Assembly (NCBI GenBank): GCA_016934295.1 | Contig: JAFGTD010000154.1 | Coordinates: 1 to 38,257, forward strand | DNA: 38,257 bases | Source: Acidobacteriota bacterium | Lineage (GTDB): Bacteria; Acidobacteriota; UBA6911 | Direction: 5' to 3' | Part shown: positions 1-7,736 of the stretch, piece after piece | How positions within the stretch are numbered: the first letter of the stretch is position 1 | Layout: the number at the start of each line of letters is the position of its first letter | The notes under the pieces: model-generated | The model's database searches: none | The model's input: only the letters and a program-made list of their open reading frames with translations | Told to the model about the DNA's origin: nothing | Made by a program: the position numbers and the translations under genes

Positions 1-1172
1 AGCGTCTCGCGCACATGCTGCTGGCGGACGGGCATTCCGTAACCCATTTTGTTTCCTATGCAAAAGCCCCGCTCGAATCCCACATGACGCTTCTCCAGGA
101 GGCCCCGGGATTCACTTATTGGAACGGGCAGATTCGCCAGCTCTCCAAATGGGCCGGATTCCCCGAGTTTCTTGCTTTGGATTACCGGATATTCCGACGG
201 AAAGCCGGTTCCATCGACCTGCTTCATGTCCACGATATTTCGGGCGCGTTCTCCCCCGTAAGCTTGCGTCGTCTTGCGCGTGAGGTGCCGACGGTGTGGA
301 CATATCACGACTGTTCTCCCTTCACCGGCGGATGTATTTATCCCTTTGACTGCAGACGCTTCGAACGACAATGCGGTCCGTGCCCGGAGATGGGCCGATG
401 GCCGCTCAATAATCGGTTTGACCGAACGCGCTGGATGCAGCGTTTCAAGCTGGGTTTTGCAAATACGTATCGTGCCGTCGCTCCCAGCCGCTGGATGGCC
501 GATATGGCCATGGCTACCGGCCGCATAAGAATGCGCCCCACCGTAATACCCAATTCCGTCGACACGGAAGTTTTCAAGCCGCGCGGTAAGATGGAATGCA
601 GGCAACGGCTGGGACTTCCGACCGCAACCCCCATTGTTTGTTTCGTCGCCAATTTCCTGTGGGATCGGAGAAAAGGAGCGAAGTATTTTGTCGAATCCCT
701 CCGGCGGTTGCTGCCGCTGAAACCTTTTCTGTTGATAGTGGGTGGAGAGGATGCGGCGGTGATGAAGGCATTGCGCGACTGGCCGGCGAAATTCACCGGA
801 TTCATTTCGGATTTCAAGCTGCTGTCCCAATGGTATGCCGCGGCGGATTTTATGGTGATGCCGGCGGTGGCGGACAACCTGCCTACCGCCTTGATAGAGG
901 CCATGGCATGCGGAACGCCTACGGTTGGGTTTGCCACCGGGGGTATTGTGGACCTTGTGCAACACGATCATAATGGATGGCTCGCCCCGACGGGGTCGGT
1001 GGACGATCTGGTGGAAGGGATGCGCCTTGCGCTGAACGATACAGCCAGACTTTCGGCCTGGAGTCAGGCGGGGCTTGCACGCGTTCGCGAGGAATATTCG
1101 GATAGGTTGTTTCTTGAAAGACACTACCGTATTTATGCGGAGACAATGAGGTGGTACAAAACAAGGCGATGA
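1..1172 (+). CDS. Glycosyltransferase family 4 (GT-B), 5'-truncated by window edge
   Basis: This is a retaining GT4 glycosyltransferase that would transfer a sugar from a nucleotide donor onto a growing glycan in the cytoplasm. The frame is open to the left edge: codons from position 3 read RLAH before the first ATG at 15, and the text matches the start of a GT-B N-domain (LAxxLxxxGHxVT). The true start is therefore outside the window. The C-terminal donor domain shows the PNSVDTEVFKP segment, a VGGED strand and the nucleotide-sugar loop NLPTALIEAMACGTPTV followed by FATGGIVDLV, all usual for GT4. The stop overlaps the next start by ATGA, so it heads a translationally coupled operon as far as is visible. 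Acceptor and donor cannot be told from sequence. Confidence 0.9.
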   Translation, partial: RLAHMLLADGHSVTHFVSYAKAPLESHMTLLQEAPGFTYWNGQIRQLSKWAGFPEFLALDYRIFRRKAGSIDLLHVHDISGAFSPVSLRRLAREVPTVWTYHDCSPFTGGCIYPFDCRRFERQCGPCPEMGRWPLNNRFDRTRWMQRFKLGFANTYRAVAPSRWMADMAMATGRIRMRPTVIPNSVDTEVFKPRGKMECRQRLGLPTATPIVCFVANFLWDRRKGAKYFVESLRRLLPLKPFLLIVGGEDAAVMKALRDWPAKFTGFISDFKLLSQWYAAADFMVMPAVADNLPTALIEAMACGTPTVGFATGGIVDLVQHDHNGWLAPTGSVDDLVEGMRLALNDTARLSAWSQAGLARVREEYSDRLFLERHYRIYAETMRWYKTRR

Positions 1173-1546
1173 AAATGCTGCGAGTTATGATCTTCGGCGC
1201 CGGAGAGGGTGGACGCCGTGCGATGGAATACCTGCGGGAAGATTGCCGGGTTGTCTGCATTCTCGACAATGATCCTGAAAAACATGGCACTACCATGGAC
1301 GGGATTCCCGTTTGCAACCCCGATCGGGCTTTGGAACCGGATGTGGACCAGATTCTTATCGCGAGTTTTTACAGCAGTGAGATTTTTGAACAGCTGCTGG
1401 AGATGGGAGTCGATGTTCATAAGATAGAGGTTCTGGATTATGAGCTGCTGCAGGGCTGCGAAAAATTCCCGGCGGGAATCCGCAATCTTTTGATCGTATT
1501 GGGGGTGCTGGCGGCCGCTTTAATTCTATGGGTATGGTTTCGATGA
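1169..1546 (+). CDS. Small Rossmann-fold nucleotide-binding protein with C-terminal membrane anchor
   Basis: This 125-residue protein starts at the ATG that overlaps the previous stop (ATGA, 1169-1172). An in-frame GTG at 1151 is possible but less likely. Residues 5-100 form a Rossmann-like unit: MIFGAGEGG (glycine-rich loop), VCILDNDPEKHG (acidic end of the second strand), GIPV, then DQILIAS. This resembles the N-terminal nucleotide-binding part of CapD/FlaA1-like and NeuD/PglD-like sugar proteins. There is no catalytic epimerase or acyltransferase domain. The last 20 residues (LLIVLGVLAAALILWVWF) form a single membrane helix ending in Arg. It probably binds a nucleotide or sugar nucleotide at the inner membrane. 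Comparable domains occur in the genes at 14997-18197 and 24471-25181. Confidence 0.75.
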   Translation: MKMLRVMIFGAGEGGRRAMEYLREDCRVVCILDNDPEKHGTTMDGIPVCNPDRALEPDVDQILIASFYSSEIFEQLLEMGVDVHKIEVLDYELLQGCEKFPAGIRNLLIVLGVLAAALILWVWFR

Positions 1547-2763
1547 CGTCCTCAAAAAATCCGGTTGTGGATGCTGTTATCTGCAATTTCAACCAGGGCC
1601 GGTGGCTTCCGATAAGCCTTGAACGGCTTTTGCATCAAAGCTTCAGGCTTCGGTGCATTCATGTCGTGGACAATGCTTCCACGGACGATTCGCTGCAGGT
1701 TGTGCGCAATGCCACGAGCCGCTCTCCGGTTGAGATGAAAATCCATAGGATGGAAGTGAATCTCGGGGGGGCGGGCGGCTTCGCATTCGGCACGGAAGCG
1801 GCGATGAAAGACAATCCCGATTTCCTCATGCTGCTCGACGGAGACGCTTTTCTGCACGAACATACGGTCGAAAAGCTGGTACGCTGCGCGCTGGAGCGAA
1901 AGGAGGTTGCGGCGCTCGGACCCAAGATTTATCTCGCACGCACAAGCGGGAAGACCTGGGGTGAAATTTCTTCCGGCCGGGTGATTCAGGAAATAGGCGG
2001 AATGCTGGATTGGGAAAGGGCGGATTTTCTATTGCAGCATAATAAAAGGGATGAAAATACGATCGCAGAGCTCAAGGGCATCTTTCCCGTGGATTACGTG
2101 GCTGCCTGCGCCTGTCTTGTCCGGGGTGAGGCCATCGCACGTTGCGGAACGATGGACCCCTCCTATTTTCTCTATTGGGACGATATAAACTGGTGTACAC
2201 GCATGCGGGCGGCCGGATATCGTATTGAGGTATTTGCCGATGCTCTGGCCTGGCATGTAGGCGGAGGACGCGTACGGATTTCTCTCAAGCCGACCTATTA
2301 TTACTGGCGTAACAAGATACGGTTTTTCGGCGCGCACCGTGAATGGAAGCCGGAGGTTCCGGCTCTCGATAACGCGCTTTTTTACGGGCTGCGGGCTGTG
2401 TTCACCTGCCGCCTCTTCGGCCAGGATACAACGGCGGACATTATTGAGAAATCGCTCGAGGACGGATGGATTGATTGCCGGGAACCTTTGGATATCCGGG
2501 AAGATGCGCTTAAAATACAGCCGGTCGGAAGGCGTGTCGAACCGAAGCGGAACAACGACGGGCTTCGTTGGATTGAAGGTCTGGAACATGTACTGGAAAT
2601 CCCGGAAAACGTCGCCGATCTTGATCCCGAGCGCACGGTTCTCAGCGATCGATACGGAAAAGAGATGCGTTTAAGCGATGCCCGTCAGGCAGTGGAACAA
2701 TTCAACCATTGGTATCCTGAACGGCTGGCACTACTGAGGCGCCTCCCGGGAGCCTGGATATGA
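1543..2763 (+). CDS. GT2 glycosyltransferase, GlfT/galactofuranosyltransferase-like
   Basis: This is an inverting GT-A enzyme of about 406 residues. The start at 1543 gives an ATGA overlap with the upstream stop; an ATG at 1528 is also in frame. It has the nucleotide-binding strand VICNFNQG, VDNASTDDS, then NLGGAGGFAFGTEAA and LLDGDAF (the DXD metal site). The acceptor-side WDDINWCTRMRAAG and WHVGGG follow. The NxGGxGGFxxG signature is typical of galactofuranosyl- and rhamnosyltransferases related to GlfT. The glf gene two genes downstream supports UDP-galactofuranose as donor, although the substrate is inference. The C-terminal 130 residues are not recognised. It is tightly coupled to its neighbours by overlapping stop/start codons. 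Confidence 0.8.
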   Translation: MTSSKNPVVDAVICNFNQGRWLPISLERLLHQSFRLRCIHVVDNASTDDSLQVVRNATSRSPVEMKIHRMEVNLGGAGGFAFGTEAAMKDNPDFLMLLDGDAFLHEHTVEKLVRCALERKEVAALGPKIYLARTSGKTWGEISSGRVIQEIGGMLDWERADFLLQHNKRDENTIAELKGIFPVDYVAACACLVRGEAIARCGTMDPSYFLYWDDINWCTRMRAAGYRIEVFADALAWHVGGGRVRISLKPTYYYWRNKIRFFGAHREWKPEVPALDNALFYGLRAVFTCRLFGQDTTADIIEKSLEDGWIDCREPLDIREDALKIQPVGRRVEPKRNNDGLRWIEGLEHVLEIPENVADLDPERTVLSDRYGKEMRLSDARQAVEQFNHWYPERLALLRRLPGAWI

Positions 2764-3629
2764 CAACCGCCCCGCTTCAACGTGTAAGTGTAGCTATTCT
2801 CAGCTACAACCGGCGGGATGAACTCCATAAAACCCTAAACGCAGTCTGCCGTCCGGAATACCCGTGGCGTGAAGTCCTTGTCGCAGACAATGGATCAACG
2901 GATGGAACGGTTGAATTCGTCCGCAATGCATTTCCGGATGTTCGGCTGCTTGCTCTCGACAGGAATATCGGGATAGAAGCCAGCAACCGCGCGTATCTGG
3001 CGGCCACCGCTCCCTGGGTTTTGTCGCTGGATGACGATAGCGCGCCCGCTGTTGAAAGCTTCGATGTACTGGCGGAAGAACTGGCGCGGGAGCCGCAGGT
3101 AGCTGCCTTAGCGCTTTCGGTTCGGCGTTCGGCATCCGCCCTGGAGAGAACCTCCTCCAGCGAAATCGCTTATGGATTCAGTTCGGCCGGCGTGCTTTTC
3201 AATCGGGCGGCCATCGAGAGTATCGGTCCCTACGATCCGGAGCTGTTTCTTTTTACCAACGAACTGCACTGGACCGCCCGTGCGCTTCTGCAGGGATGGC
3301 GCATCCGGAAATACTCCGGAGCCGTGGTTGTTCACCGAAGCGCATCGCGGAACCGGCATTCGTCAAAACACGCCTTCTATTACAGCCGGAACCTCCTGCT
3401 CTTCCTTCTACGGTATGCGCCGACAGCCCAAAAGGCGGCTATGATGTCTTCTTATTTCCGGGAGCTACTGGTTTGCTCGTTACTGCACCGTACGGGCGTA
3501 TATCTCCGTGCGTGCAACAGCGCCTGGAGGATTGGGGCCGCCACGAGGGAGAAAATTCAACCGCTGCCGGAGGATGTCTTTCGTTCCATCAATCCGGATT
3601 TGCGTGCCGGTTTCGGGTATCTGGGATGA
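2760..3629 (+). CDS. GT2 glycosyltransferase
   Basis: This is a 289-residue GT-A fold family 2 enzyme. The start overlaps the previous stop (ATGA, 2760-2763). Visible motifs are VAILSYNRRDEL, VADNGSTDGTVEFV, NIGIEASNR and the metal-binding SLDDDSAP near residue 93. Further on are GVLFNRAAIESIGPYDPELF and the acceptor-side WTARALLQGWRIRKY and VVHRSASR. Homologues transfer rhamnose, galactose or similar sugars during O-antigen or capsule assembly. The order within the operon (GlfT-like enzyme, this enzyme, then glf) suggests it acts on the same glycan. It is slightly short, with no membrane segments. The specific donor cannot be assigned. Confidence 0.85.
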   Translation: MTTAPLQRVSVAILSYNRRDELHKTLNAVCRPEYPWREVLVADNGSTDGTVEFVRNAFPDVRLLALDRNIGIEASNRAYLAATAPWVLSLDDDSAPAVESFDVLAEELAREPQVAALALSVRRSASALERTSSSEIAYGFSSAGVLFNRAAIESIGPYDPELFLFTNELHWTARALLQGWRIRKYSGAVVVHRSASRNRHSSKHAFYYSRNLLLFLLRYAPTAQKAAMMSSYFRELLVCSLLHRTGVYLRACNSAWRIGAATREKIQPLPEDVFRSINPDLRAGFGYLG

Positions 3630-4102
3630 GCGATCGAATACTGATTGTGCGTACGATCAATGTTGAAGAAATGGGCCCTTTGCTGGATGCCTGTCGTTCG
3701 CGCTGGCCTTCTGCCCGAATCTGCGTGCTGACTTCGCCTAATCGCAGGGAGGAACTCTGTTCGGACGGAAGAATCGGAGAAGCGATAGAGTACAGCGCGT
3801 CTGGTTCAGGATTCGGATCCCCCTGGAACGACGGGCGGGATTATGACGCGTTGGTTGTGCCGATTCGCAACGCCCGGGGCTGGGGCTATGGGAATGTGTG
3901 GGAATCGGTTGCCGCAGTCACGGCGAAGTCTTTCTGGGTGGCTGCCTGGAGTCATAATCTGCGTTCGGTCTCTCTTCGCCGGATGCTTTTCCGTGCGCGA
4001 ATGGAGCGGTTTCTCGGGTTCGCCTGCGGAATCGGCGCCCGGGGATTCGCGTATCTGTTTCTGTTGCGTTGTCGGTTGCGGAAAAACCGGAAAGGATCGT
4101 AA
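3626..4102 (+). CDS. Conserved-type hypothetical protein of the glycan operon
   Basis: The protein has 158 residues. The start at 3626 is chosen because it makes an ATGA overlap with the previous stop; a longer in-frame extension to 3296 would lie wholly inside the upstream gene. It begins RILIVRTINVEEMGPLLDACRSRWP, followed by ICVLTSPNR and YDALVVPIRNARGWGYGNVW. This reads like the first Rossmann-like subdomain of a GT-B or heptosyltransferase-type protein without the second half. The C-terminal 40 residues are hydrophobic and end in a basic tail (LLRCRLRKNRKGS), suggesting peripheral or single-pass membrane attachment. I do not recognise a family, and function is unknown beyond its embedding in the galactofuranose operon. 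Its stop overlaps the glf start by one base. Confidence 0.65.
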   Translation: MSDRILIVRTINVEEMGPLLDACRSRWPSARICVLTSPNRREELCSDGRIGEAIEYSASGSGFGSPWNDGRDYDALVVPIRNARGWGYGNVWESVAAVTAKSFWVAAWSHNLRSVSLRRMLFRARMERFLGFACGIGARGFAYLFLLRCRLRKNRKGS

Positions 4103-5211
4103 TGATCGGACCTTGTCTCATTGTCGGAGCGGGATTTTTTGGCGCAGTATGCGCGCGCGAACTGACGGATGCCGGTATCCGGTGCCGGGTAATAGAAAAA
4201 CGGGACCATATCGGAGGCAACTGTTATACACGAACCCACGAGGACGTCGGTTGTCACGAACATGTCTACGGGCCGCATATCTTTCATACCGATTCACGTC
4301 CGGTTTGGAGCTATGTAACACGCTTAGCGGAATTTAACTCCTTTATTAACCGCCCCAGGGTTTGGTACCGCGACCGCCTCTACTCTTTTCCCGTAAATCT
4401 GCTGACCCTGTACCAGCTTTTTGGCGTCCGCACTCCTGCTGAAGCAGAGTCCGTGCTGCAGCAGAAGCGGCAACCGCAGGCGGACCAGAGCAACGTTGAG
4501 GGTTGGTGCCTGGCGAATCTGGGCGAAGAAATATATGAGACTTTCATTCGCGGTTATACATGGAAGCAGTGGAACCGCCCGCCCGCGGAACTTCCGGCGG
4601 ACATCATTCGTCGTGTGCCGGTCCGCCTTACCTGCGACGACAATTACTATCAGGATAAATTCCAGGGAATCCCGATCGGGGGATACACGGCTATATTTGA
4701 AAGACTTTTCGAAGGCATTCCGGTCGACCTGCAGATAGACTTTTTCGAGGACCGGGAATCCTGGCTGGACCGGTATCCGCTTGTCATTTATACCGGTCCG
4801 GTGGACGCATTTTTCGACCTTGAATTCGGTGCCCTTGAATACCGCTCTCTCCGGTTTGAACGGGAGTTCCTTGACGTGCGGGATTTCCAGGGGAATGCGG
4901 TTGTTAATTACACGGAGCTCGAAGTTCCATGGACCCGGATTGTGGAACACAAACACTTTAATGCCGACCTTTCCCGGGAGCGCACCCTGATTACGAAGGA
5001 ATTTCCCGCAGACTGGGCGCCCGGCCTGGAGCCCTACTATCCGGTCAATACGGACGAAAACGTGGAGAGATTTAAAAAGTATCGTCGCAGGATTCAGGAG
5101 TGCGAAGGCAAAATTGTCTTCGGCGGGCGTCTTGCCGAGTACCGCTATTACGATATGGATGAGGTGATCGAAGAGGCGCTCGGTACCGTTAAAAGTTTGC
5201 TGGGAAAGTAG
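4102..5211 (+). CDS. glf: UDP-galactopyranose mutase
   Basis: This is a FAD-dependent mutase that interconverts UDP-galactopyranose and UDP-galactofuranose in the cytoplasm, supplying Galf for glycan assembly. The 369-residue length is normal for the family. The ADP-binding loop IVGAGFFGAV lies at residues 7-16. It is followed by the family signatures EKRDHIGGNCYT, VYGPHIFHTDS and FINRPRVWYRDRLYSFPVN. Later come the YTWKQWNRPPAELP stretch, NYTELEVPWTRIVEHKHF, and the C-terminal GGRLAEYRYYDMDEVI, where the flavin-proximal Arg and Tyr lie. The ATG at 4102 overlaps the upstream TAA (TAATG) and follows an AAAGGA ribosome-binding site. A TTG at 4069 is in frame but less likely. It is the last gene of the overlapping operon. 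Confidence 0.97.
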   Translation: MIGPCLIVGAGFFGAVCARELTDAGIRCRVIEKRDHIGGNCYTRTHEDVGCHEHVYGPHIFHTDSRPVWSYVTRLAEFNSFINRPRVWYRDRLYSFPVNLLTLYQLFGVRTPAEAESVLQQKRQPQADQSNVEGWCLANLGEEIYETFIRGYTWKQWNRPPAELPADIIRRVPVRLTCDDNYYQDKFQGIPIGGYTAIFERLFEGIPVDLQIDFFEDRESWLDRYPLVIYTGPVDAFFDLEFGALEYRSLRFEREFLDVRDFQGNAVVNYTELEVPWTRIVEHKHFNADLSRERTLITKEFPADWAPGLEPYYPVNTDENVERFKKYRRRIQECEGKIVFGGRLAEYRYYDMDEVIEEALGTVKSLLGK

Positions 5212-5285
5212 ATACGGCTATCCGGATTTCAAAAAAGGTTATTATATCCCCTCTTTTCCCATAACCGATCCCCTGTCTTAAAGCT

Positions 5286-5343
5286 ATCAATCATTTTGTG
5301 AATGATTAATAGTTCAAGTTCCCTATTTCTTCTGCCGATGAAG
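5286..5343 (+). promoter_or_regulatory. Conserved intergenic element, copy 1 (25-bp inverted repeat + CTGCCGATGAAG box)
   Basis: The 290-bp gap between glf and the methyltransferase contains an imperfect 25-bp inverted repeat at 5286-5310 (arms ATCAATCATT / AATGATTAAT, spacer TTGTG). CTGCCGATGAAG follows at 5332-5343. The same arrangement with the same spacing recurs at 6413-6470. It is probably an operator or promoter-associated site for the downstream gene. No clear sigma70 or sigma54 promoter could be read. A 35-codon open frame starts at the box's ATG (5338) and ends before 5450; it could be a leader peptide or chance. Confidence 0.55.
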
Positions 5344-5501
5344 GCATTGGGCCGGATTATCGGTACAGGTGAATTTTGCATCATCGGTTCTGTCCGAAAT
5401 GAAACCGGTATCGATACGGGAATTGATTTAAAAACCGGTTAATTAGTACAAAAGGTGTTTTTTCAAGTATTTACACTTGAGAGCCCGGAGAGGGATGCCT
5501 G

Positions 5502-6356
5502 ATGCGGAATGAAGAATCCATGGACCAAATACGGGATACGGAATGGTTTGACGTTTTGTGCCTAAGTGCCCGGATGCCCGGAATAAAATACAAAGAACAG
5601 GTGCTGCCGTCATTTCCCCCGGAATCCCTTCAGGAAAATACGACGGGGGCCAGTGGACCGCAAACAATCAGGAATGCATTCCTGTTTTATGAAGACTGCG
5701 TGAAAATATTCAACGAGCTGGGCCGTCCGATCGGTCCTGCTTCCCGCCTGTTGGATTTCGGTACCGGATGGGGGCGGATTGCCCGATGTTTCCTTCGAGA
5801 TATTCCGCGCAACAACCTGTTTGGAGTGGATGTAGACCCCGAATTCATTGCCGTATGCCAAGAATCGTTCGGACCGGACGGTTTCTCGGTTTGTGATCCG
5901 TTTCCCCCGACGGATTTACCGGAGATGGTTTTTGATTTTATTGTAGGCTATTCCGTTTTTTCCCACTTGTCGGAAAAGGCCTGCAGGCAATGGATGCAGG
6001 AGTTTCATCGCCTGCTCAAGCCGGGAGGCATTGCAGTGATGACCACGCGGGATCGGGCATTTTTGGATTATTGTATTGGATTGCGCAGGAAATCCGCCGA
6101 AGGATATCAGAAATCCCTTTCGGCGATGTTTTCCGACTTTGAGGAAGCGAAATCCCGGTACGATCGCGGGGAATTCGTACACTCCAATCACCCGGACCTT
6201 GGAGGAGGCGGGCCGCGCAACTCCGCTTTTTACGGTGAGTCTTTTATTCCGGAAGCTTATGCCGAACACGCATATTTACCTGAATTTAAACTTGCCCGTT
6301 TCCATTCCTCACCCGGAAGGCAACAACAGCCAATGTTGTTTTTTGTGAGTCAGTAG
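5502..6356 (+). CDS. Class I SAM-dependent methyltransferase
   Basis: This is a 284-residue SAM methyltransferase, probably acting on a glycan or sugar-nucleotide in this cluster. SAM motif I is LLDFGTGWGRIARCF (about residues 84-98). The acidic VDVDPEF follows motif II, and FDFIVGYSVFSHLSE and LLKPGGIAVMTT are motifs IV to VI. The first 80 residues are a cap probably used for substrate contact. The ATG at 5502 is preceded by GGAGAGG at suitable spacing; an ATG at 5520 is an alternative. It stands alone after a long intergenic region carrying a conserved inverted-repeat element and ends in a strong stem-loop, suggesting its own transcription unit. The position methylated is unknown. Confidence 0.87.
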   Translation: MRNEESMDQIRDTEWFDVLCLSARMPGIKYKEQVLPSFPPESLQENTTGASGPQTIRNAFLFYEDCVKIFNELGRPIGPASRLLDFGTGWGRIARCFLRDIPRNNLFGVDVDPEFIAVCQESFGPDGFSVCDPFPPTDLPEMVFDFIVGYSVFSHLSEKACRQWMQEFHRLLKPGGIAVMTTRDRAFLDYCIGLRRKSAEGYQKSLSAMFSDFEEAKSRYDRGEFVHSNHPDLGGGGPRNSAFYGESFIPEAYAEHAYLPEFKLARFHSSPGRQQQPMLFFVSQ

Positions 6357-6357
6357 A

Positions 6358-6411
6358 CCTCCCGCTTCGTTGATCCGGATCGACAATTTCCAGGAATCCG
6401 GAAGCGGGGGG
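6358..6411 (+). terminator. Stem-loop after the methyltransferase gene
   Basis: Arms CCTCCCGCTTC (6358-6368) and GAAGCGGGGGG (6401-6411) pair over 11 bp with one T-G wobble. The loop itself contains the palindrome GATCCGGATC. It begins 2 bp after the stop codon. There is no run of T, so it may act as a weak terminator or a processing or stability hairpin rather than a classical intrinsic terminator. Confidence 0.45.
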
Positions 6412-6412
6412 A

Positions 6413-6470
6413 ATTAATCATTTTCTGAATGATTAATGAGTGAAGGTTTGTTCCATACCTGCCGATGAAG
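6413..6470 (+). promoter_or_regulatory. Conserved intergenic element, copy 2 (perfect 25-bp inverted repeat + CTGCCGATGAAG box)
   Basis: Positions 6413-6437 are a perfect inverted repeat with 10-bp arms ATTAATCATT / AATGATTAAT around TTCTG. The right arm runs directly into AATGAGTGA (6435-6443). CTGCCGATGAAG lies at 6459-6470, exactly the distance seen in the copy at 5286-5343. It sits 180-240 bp upstream of the SDR start, in the position of a transcription control site. The bound factor is unknown; the winged-helix regulator at 24471-25181 is a candidate because AATGAGTGA recurs at its own start. Confidence 0.6.
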
Positions 6471-6648
6471 AATTTGAACTTGCCTGGTTTTATTCCGGGG
6501 AACGGGAGAAATGAATGTTCTCCGTAAGGCCGGCGGGATGGGGATCCGATCCCTTTTGTTTTATACAAAGAATAAATGCATGGCAGCTTTAAACAGCAAT
6601 GAACCGTGCATGACATGCCTATTCGGGCACTATGGAGGACATTTTCCC

Positions 6649-7722
6649 GTGAAAAAAGTTCTGCTTGTTGGAGGCGCCGGATATATCGGTTCCGTTCTGG
6701 CTCATGAACTCCTGGAACGAGGGTATGCAGTTCGTGTACTTGACAGAATGTATTTTGGAGACCAGGGATTGGCGGATATAAAGGATCGCGTTGAAATCGT
6801 AGTCGGCGATTTGCGCGACATGCCGCCCACCTCCCTGGATAATGTAGAGGCGGTTATCAATATTGCCGGTCTTTCGAACGATCCTACCGCCGAGTACAAT
6901 CCGGCCGCCAATTACGAGATGAACACAACGGCCAGCGTGGCTCTTGCGAAGCATTGTCTCGAGAAGGGAATAAGGAGATATATTTATGCCTCCTCATGTT
7001 CAATCTACGACTTTGGAGTCGTAGACCAGCAGCGGGATGTCCTGGTCGATGAAACCGCCAAAGTAAATCCCAAGGCGGCATACTCAAGCTCTAAATACGC
7101 AGCCGAAAAAGAACTGCTTCCATTGGCCTCCGAGAAGTTTTGTGTCACGGCCTTGAGAAAGGGGACGGTGTTCGGCTTTTCTCCCAGAATGCGGTATGAC
7201 CTGGTTGTAAATACTTTTGTCAAAGATGCCATAAGCAAAGGATTCATCAGTCTGCACTATGGGGGAGAGATGTGGCGACCCATGGTGGATATCCGGGACG
7301 CCGCACGTGCGTATATCGCCTTGCTCCAGGCGGAACAGGAAGCGGTCAACGGACAGGTTTTCAACCTGGTCAACGGCAATTATCGAATCAGCGAACTGGC
7401 CCTGAGAGTTCGTGAGACGCTTAGGGAGGCCGGTATTCAAGTGGAAGTGCGCCCGGATTATTCCTACAAGGGTGTGAGGAATTACAGGGTATCCGGCGAG
7501 AAACTGTATAAAATTTTAAATTTCCGTCCCCAGGTATCGATTGAAGAGTCTGTACGGACGATGGTGCAGGAGATTCGAAAAGGGAACTGCACGGATTTCG
7601 ACAATCCAAAATATTACAATATCAGCTGGATGCGTTTTCTGGAGGAAGCCCATAAAGTCATTCAGATTACAGGTTCCGTCTTTAATCTGCCTGAGTCGTC
7701 TTCGCTGGCTCTGAGTGCATAA
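6649..7722 (+). CDS. NAD-dependent epimerase/dehydratase (extended SDR)
   Basis: This is an extended short-chain dehydrogenase of about 357 residues, acting on a nucleotide-activated sugar. The GTG at 6649 is the likely start: it follows GGAGG at 6634-6638 and places the NAD loop (VGGAGYIGS) at residues 6-14, as usual. The ATG at 6511 would add 46 residues of unrelated sequence. Visible elements are VVGDLRD, NIAGLSNDPTAEYNP, the catalytic Ser region YASSCSIYDF, and YSSSKYAAEK (Tyr-x3-Lys). LRKGTVFGFSPRMR and VDIRDAARAYI complete the family pattern. It resembles UDP-glucose 4-epimerase-like and 4,6-dehydratase-like sugar enzymes. The exact reaction cannot be assigned. It is 14 bp upstream of the RmlD-like reductase, so the two probably act in sequence. 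Confidence 0.88.
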   Translation: MKKVLLVGGAGYIGSVLAHELLERGYAVRVLDRMYFGDQGLADIKDRVEIVVGDLRDMPPTSLDNVEAVINIAGLSNDPTAEYNPAANYEMNTTASVALAKHCLEKGIRRYIYASSCSIYDFGVVDQQRDVLVDETAKVNPKAAYSSSKYAAEKELLPLASEKFCVTALRKGTVFGFSPRMRYDLVVNTFVKDAISKGFISLHYGGEMWRPMVDIRDAARAYIALLQAEQEAVNGQVFNLVNGNYRISELALRVRETLREAGIQVEVRPDYSYKGVRNYRVSGEKLYKILNFRPQVSIEESVRTMVQEIRKGNCTDFDNPKYYNISWMRFLEEAHKVIQITGSVFNLPESSSLALSA

Positions 7723-7736
7723 CCAGAGGAATAATC

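Noticed and set aside
338-937. A 199-codon minus-strand frame opposite the first glycosyltransferase
   Set aside because: No domain, wrong composition, and complete overlap with a clear GT4 gene.
3296-3625. N-terminal extension of the unknown protein at 3626-4102
   Set aside because: The extension overlaps the preceding GT2 gene completely, and the ATGA overlap at 3626 matches the operon's other junctions.
5332-5343. Hammerhead ribozyme core in CTGCCGATGAAG
   Set aside because: The core would need CUGAUGA and a matching GAAA segment with three stems; neither is present around the boxes.
6511-6648. 46-residue N-terminal extension of the SDR enzyme
   Set aside because: A GTG at 6649 has GGAGG at good spacing and puts the NAD-binding loop in the normal position; the extension has no family support.
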